From Flagellimonas onchidii (GTDB taxonomy: Bacteria; Bacteroidota; Bacteroidia; Flavobacteriales; Flavobacteriaceae): a stretch of 64,000 bases of DNA. Below the pieces are notes generated by a model, which saw only the letters and a program-made list of their open reading frames with translations, was not told the origin of the DNA and searched no databases. Position 1 is the first letter of the stretch. Each line of letters starts with the position of its first letter. This document shows positions 60,800 through 64,000 of this stretch, one piece after another. The stretch covers positions 230,188 through 294,187 of the forward strand of contig NZ_SRXX01000004.1 in assembly GCF_004804315.1 (NCBI RefSeq), read 5' to 3'. The position numbers and the translations under genes are program-made.

Positions 60800-62458
60800 A
60801 TGACCCAAAAGTTTCCTAGACTTTTCCTTATTCTTCTGGCTGTCCTTTTTATTCTCAATCTTTTGCAAAGCTATTTTACCGAACTTATCTATGATGAGGC
60901 ATATTATTGGTACTATGCACAAAACCTTGATTGGGGATATTTTGACCACCCACCTATGGTGGCTTTCCTCATTAAATTGAGCAGCTTGTTCTTTGAAGGT
61001 GAGCTCGGGGTGCGTTTTATGAGCTGTGTACTTTCTGTTGGAACATATTGTTTTTTATGGTTGCTTATTGACCATCCAAAAAAGAACGATTATGTCATCC
61101 ATTTTTTCTTGTTGTTGTTTTCGATGACCTTAATGAACGCGTATGGATTTTTGACACTACCAGATACCCCTTTGCTGTTTTTCACAGCTCTATTCCTATA
61201 TCTATATAAACGTTTTCTAGAAACCCCAACGATTTGGATTTCCTTTTTCTTAGGGCTTGTTATGGCTGCTTTGATGTACAGTAAATATCATGCGGTTTTG
61301 GTAATATTTTTTGTTTTTCTTTCAAATATCCAATTAGTTCGAAATGGTAGAGCCTGGCTTGCCGTTTTGGTTGCGTTGCTTTTTTATACTCCACATTTTA
61401 TGTGGTTGTACGAGCACGATTTTGTTTCAATCAAATACCACTTGTTCGAAAGACCCAATCAAGCATATTCTTTTGAAAAATTCACTCTTGGGTACCTTGT
61501 AAATCTTGTGGCCATTTTTGGACTTCTTTTCTATTGGGTTTATTTGTCCCTAATAAAAACAAAAGGAACCGACAAGTTTACTAAAGCCCTTAAATACCTA
61601 ACATACGGAGTTCTTATTTTCTTTTTTATATCCAGTTTTAATCGTAGGGTGCAAACTCAATGGATTATCGTGGTTTCCATATCTATGGCAGTTCTTGCCT
61701 TCAACCACTTATTGAAAAATGCCCAAAGTAGAAAATGGATGTACCGTATGGGTCTTATAAGTTTGATAATTCTTTTATACGCCAGAGTGTGGTTGATCTA
61801 TCAACCTCTGGTTCCTTTATTGTTTGAAACCCATGGTAACAAAGAGTGGGTTCAATCATTGAAATCCAAAGCGAAAGGTGCACCTGTAATTTTTGAGAAT
61901 TCATACCGAAGATCCCCCATGTATGAATTTTATTCAGGGGAATCTTCTTTTTCTCTCAATAATTATATGTATAGAAAGAACCAATATTCGATTGACGGTT
62001 CGGAGGAACGGGTAAGGGGTGAAAAAATTCTATATTCATCAAAGTATAGGAAAGAGGGTGACTTTTCATACAAACATCCAGACAGCACGGTCTTTTATGG
62101 TATTTTTATGGATGATTTTCAATCCTACCGAAGACTGCAGTGCATTGTAGATAAAGTGGTTGGTTCAAATCAATATTCCCTAAAGGTATATAATCCATAC
62201 CCCTTTGAAATACCTTTGAACCGATTAAGATATACAATAGCGTATTCAAATAAGTATAAACAAGTAAAACAATTGATGCCGTTGACTGTGGAAGAGACCA
62301 AGAAAAATCCACCAAGTCTTAAGCCAAAGGACACAGCCTTTTATAAATTTAAGCTTCCAAAATCTAAACTAGAAAACCCTGGGTATTTTCGAATTGGTAT
62401 TTCTGAAAACGGACTGCTCTCCGGCCTTAACGGCATCCCAATTAAAATGACCAAATGA
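60800..62458 (+). CDS. GT39/ArnT-like membrane glycosyltransferase
   Basis: Start at the ATG at 60800 (MTQKFPRLFLILLAVLF); the frame is open from 60746. The 552-residue protein has about 9-10 membrane segments. The first loop carries ELIYDEAYYWYYAQNLDWGYFDHPPMVAFLIKL, the D-E metal-binding pair and the Y-F-D-H-P-P motif of ArnT/GT39 enzymes. A periplasmic domain follows from ~residue 360. These enzymes use a polyprenyl-phosphate sugar as donor to modify lipids or proteins outside the inner membrane. The divergent DPM1-like gene probably makes that donor. Confidence 0.9.
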   Translation: MTQKFPRLFLILLAVLFILNLLQSYFTELIYDEAYYWYYAQNLDWGYFDHPPMVAFLIKLSSLFFEGELGVRFMSCVLSVGTYCFLWLLIDHPKKNDYVIHFFLLLFSMTLMNAYGFLTLPDTPLLFFTALFLYLYKRFLETPTIWISFFLGLVMAALMYSKYHAVLVIFFVFLSNIQLVRNGRAWLAVLVALLFYTPHFMWLYEHDFVSIKYHLFERPNQAYSFEKFTLGYLVNLVAIFGLLFYWVYLSLIKTKGTDKFTKALKYLTYGVLIFFFISSFNRRVQTQWIIVVSISMAVLAFNHLLKNAQSRKWMYRMGLISLIILLYARVWLIYQPLVPLLFETHGNKEWVQSLKSKAKGAPVIFENSYRRSPMYEFYSGESSFSLNNYMYRKNQYSIDGSEERVRGEKILYSSKYRKEGDFSYKHPDSTVFYGIFMDDFQSYRRLQCIVDKVVGSNQYSLKVYNPYPFEIPLNRLRYTIAYSNKYKQVKQLMPLTVEETKKNPPSLKPKDTAFYKFKLPKSKLENPGYFRIGISENGLLSGLNGIPIKMTK

Positions 62459-63111
62459 ATCCAATATACAAGGCTGTGCACTCGATTGACTGGATAACCC
62501 TAGTACTTTTTGCAAGTCTAGTCGTTTTGGCCGTGGGAAAATATTTGTTTCAAAGTAGATTCATGAACTTTATGATTCTACCTTTTAACAACAAATATGT
62601 GGTGCTTCATAGTAAAAAAGGAGCACTGTTCAATTGGTTCCATATCTTATTAACCATCTTCCAGTTGCTAAATTTTTCATTGTTCTTGTTTTTGGTTTTC
62701 ACCTCCTTTCTTGTTGTTGAAAATCAGAATCTTTCAACCCTTTTTTTTATGATATTGGGAGGAATCGTAGCATTTCAGTTGGTCAAGCTGCTGCTTCAAC
62801 TCACGAAGGCCTACATTTTTGACACGCAAGGTTTGATAACGGAAGTTTTGTTCAACAAAACTACATACCTGAACTACAGTAGCCTGATTATGTTTGTGGC
62901 AAACGTTGTACTCATATACATTGCAAATGACTCTAAAATTGTGTTTTATACGGCGTTTGTCTTAATTGTTTCGATTAATGCCATAGGATTCATAAAGCTA
63001 TTGAAGAACTATCAAAAAGTGCTCACTCCGTATTTGTTCTATTTTATTTTGTACCTTTGCACACTCGAAATTGCACCCCTAGTGATAGTTGGAACCTATC
63101 TTAAAGATTGA
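62455..63111 (+). CDS. DUF4271 membrane protein
   Basis: A 218-residue protein with about six membrane segments. The features match DUF4271: an N-terminal DWITLVLFASLVVLAVGKYLF, then FNNKYVVLHSKKGALFNWFHILLTIFQLLNF. Function is unknown. In Flavobacteriaceae it is regularly encoded just before hemD, as here (6 bases). Its start overlaps the end of the GT39 gene by 4 bases (ATGA). Confidence 0.88.
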   Translation: MNPIYKAVHSIDWITLVLFASLVVLAVGKYLFQSRFMNFMILPFNNKYVVLHSKKGALFNWFHILLTIFQLLNFSLFLFLVFTSFLVVENQNLSTLFFMILGGIVAFQLVKLLLQLTKAYIFDTQGLITEVLFNKTTYLNYSSLIMFVANVVLIYIANDSKIVFYTAFVLIVSINAIGFIKLLKNYQKVLTPYLFYFILYLCTLEIAPLVIVGTYLKD

Positions 63112-63117
63112 AAGTTT

Positions 63118-63861
63118 ATGAAAGTAAAGACAATTTTGGTTTCCCAACCTGAACCTAAAATCGAAAATTCCCCTTATTCAAGATTAATTGAGAAAGAGAA
63201 GGTAAAAGTAGACTTTAGACCTTTCATCCATGTTGAAGGAGTTCAAGCCAAAAGTGTAAGACAGCAAAAAATTGATCTTAACAATTTTACGGCCATAATT
63301 CTTACCAGTAGAAATTCTGTTGATCATTTTTTTAGGATTGCTGAAGAAATGCGCTTCAAGGTTCCTGATACCATGAAATATTTTTGTCAGTCCGAAGCGG
63401 TTGCCTTCTATCTCCAAAAGTATGTGGTTTATCGTAAGCGTAAAATTTATGTGGGCAAACGCACCTTCAACGAACTAGTTCCTTTGATCAAAAAGTACAA
63501 GGATGAAAAATTCCTTTTACCATCATCGGATACATTAAAGGCCATTGTTCCCCAAGCATTGGACGAGCTTCAGGTTGACTGGAAACGTGGTATATTCTAC
63601 AAAACCGTAATCAGCGACCTTTCCGACCTAAGGAACGTTTATTATGATGTTTTGGTGTTCTTTAGCCCATCGGGCATTGAATCACTTTTAAAGAATTTCC
63701 CAGACTTTGAACAGAACAACACGCGCATAGCAGTATTTGGCAACAGTACCGTTAAAGCGGCTACAGCGGCTGGACTTCGAATTGACATTCAGGCACCAAC
63801 TCCTGAAACGCCGTCAATGACGATGGCGCTGCAGAAGTACATTACTAGTGTGAATAAATAG
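63118..63861 (+). CDS. hemD: Uroporphyrinogen-III synthase
   Basis: A 247-residue protein with the two-lobed HemD fold. VKTILVSQPEPKIENSPYSRLIEKEKVKVDFRPF opens the first lobe, FTAIILTSRNSVDHFF marks the substrate cleft, and YDVLVFFSPSGIESLLKNFPDF with AVFGNSTVKAATAAGLR closes the second. The enzyme cyclises hydroxymethylbilane with inversion of ring D, a step in haem synthesis. HemD sequences are poorly conserved, and the DUF4271 neighbour supports the call. Confidence 0.93.
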   Translation: MKVKTILVSQPEPKIENSPYSRLIEKEKVKVDFRPFIHVEGVQAKSVRQQKIDLNNFTAIILTSRNSVDHFFRIAEEMRFKVPDTMKYFCQSEAVAFYLQKYVVYRKRKIYVGKRTFNELVPLIKKYKDEKFLLPSSDTLKAIVPQALDELQVDWKRGIFYKTVISDLSDLRNVYYDVLVFFSPSGIESLLKNFPDFEQNNTRIAVFGNSTVKAATAAGLRIDIQAPTPETPSMTMALQKYITSVNK

Positions 63862-63888
63862 TATTTACTTATATGTACTAGCCACTAC

Positions 63889-63917
63889 TTAACCTGACAG
63901 TTGTGGTTAATCTGACA
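63889..63917 (+). repeat. Short direct repeat (TTAACCTGACA / TTAATCTGACA)
   Basis: Two 11-base copies with one difference start 18 bases apart (63889 and 63907). They lie right after hemD and at the end of the possible transposase fragment. Confidence 0.5.
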
Positions 63918-64000
63918 CTTGAAAAGAACCTTTAAGCTCATTGTATTCGATGAGCTTTTCTTTTGCTAAAAGTATGGAATCCTCAAAAGTCTGCAAAGGG
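63907..64000 (-). CDS. Partial reading frame, possible transposase C-terminus
   Basis: On the minus strand a frame enters from the right edge and ends at TAA (63907-63909), encoding PLQTFEDSILLAKEKLIEYN followed by ELKGSFQVSD. The charged helix with Y-N is like the end of IS3-type transposases, but 31 residues are too few to be sure. The direct repeats just beyond its stop fit the idea of an element end. Confidence 0.3.
   Translation of the reverse strand, partial: PLQTFEDSILLAKEKLIEYNELKGSFQVSD
63934..63960 (+). terminator. Possible hemD terminator
   Basis: AAGCTCAT (63934-63941) pairs with ATGAGCTT (63950-63957), followed by TTC and, slightly further, TTTT. It lies 72 bases after the hemD stop. 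The same bases encode part of the reading frame on the other strand, so it may be coincidental. Confidence 0.4.

Noticed and set aside
1..64000. tRNA, rRNA, CRISPR arrays and prophage
   Set aside because: No cloverleaf, rRNA-like or regularly spaced repeat blocks and no phage structural genes were seen on either strand.

Overview
This window looks like chromosomal DNA of a marine Flavobacteriaceae bacterium (Bacteroidota), probably near Muricauda/Flagellimonas. The evidence is a SusD C-terminus and a large TonB-dependent receptor with a CarboxypepD_reg-type N-terminus, lipoproteins ending their signal in S-C or G-C, C-terminal type IX secretion (T9SS) sorting domains, the hemD-DUF4271 and DUF4296-dihydroorotase gene pairs, a PycTM-type membrane protein, AT-rich DNA and very weak Shine-Dalgarno sequences. 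I saw no rRNA, tRNA, CRISPR array or prophage.

Layout. 1-15.8 kb: end of a SusD gene, a sodium:solute symporter, three tandem ~1,090-residue FG-GAP/ASPIC-UnbV lipoproteins, a vanadium-haloperoxidase-like PAP2 lipoprotein, and two envelope proteins; this is probably a nutrient-binding surface locus. 15.8-21.5 kb: an accessory region. Two small gene groups are each bounded by a left hairpin repeat (TTATCGGTCTCGGCTATG type) and a right hairpin repeat (CCGATAAGTG type). Group 1 holds an M20 amidohydrolase and a LytTR regulator. Group 2 holds a MerR regulator divergent from an NTF2-like/isochorismatase/DUF2798 operon, bounded by 11-bp inverted repeats. A nucleotidyltransferase-HEPN gene lies between them. 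21.5-31 kb: a phosphoesterase/kinase-like/outer-membrane-barrel fusion, an HD-PycTM protein, a GAF protein that may be split in two, a second phosphoesterase and a class V aminotransferase. 31-38 kb: penicillin acylase, PhnA-domain, TPM and ABC exporter genes.

38.4-43.6 kb: a leftward run of trmB, lysE-type, alkyltransferase-like, mrp, nifU-type, FNR, S23-like four-helix and 2Fe-2S ferredoxin genes; its core is an iron-sulphur/electron-transfer set. 43.7-51.9 kb: a glycosyltransferase, a PhoR/PhoB-like two-component pair, and divergently a TonB-dependent receptor and a lipoprotein made of two 366-residue copies; the divergent promoter holds direct repeats at 11-bp spacing. 52-55.8 kb: secreted proteins including two mini-proteins that are little more than a T9SS sorting domain, and a LuxE-like acyl-protein synthetase. 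55.8-63.9 kb: housekeeping genes tyrS, an epimerase, DUF4296, dihydroorotase, a polyprenyl-phosphate-mannose synthase-like GT2, a GT39, DUF4271 and hemD. The last 90 bases may be the end of a transposase.

The points most worth following are the paired hairpin-bounded gene groups, the phosphatase/kinase-like/barrel fusion beside the HD-PycTM gene, the intragenic 1,098-bp duplication, and the tandem sorting-domain mini-proteins. All family calls were made by reading motifs; no database search was run.
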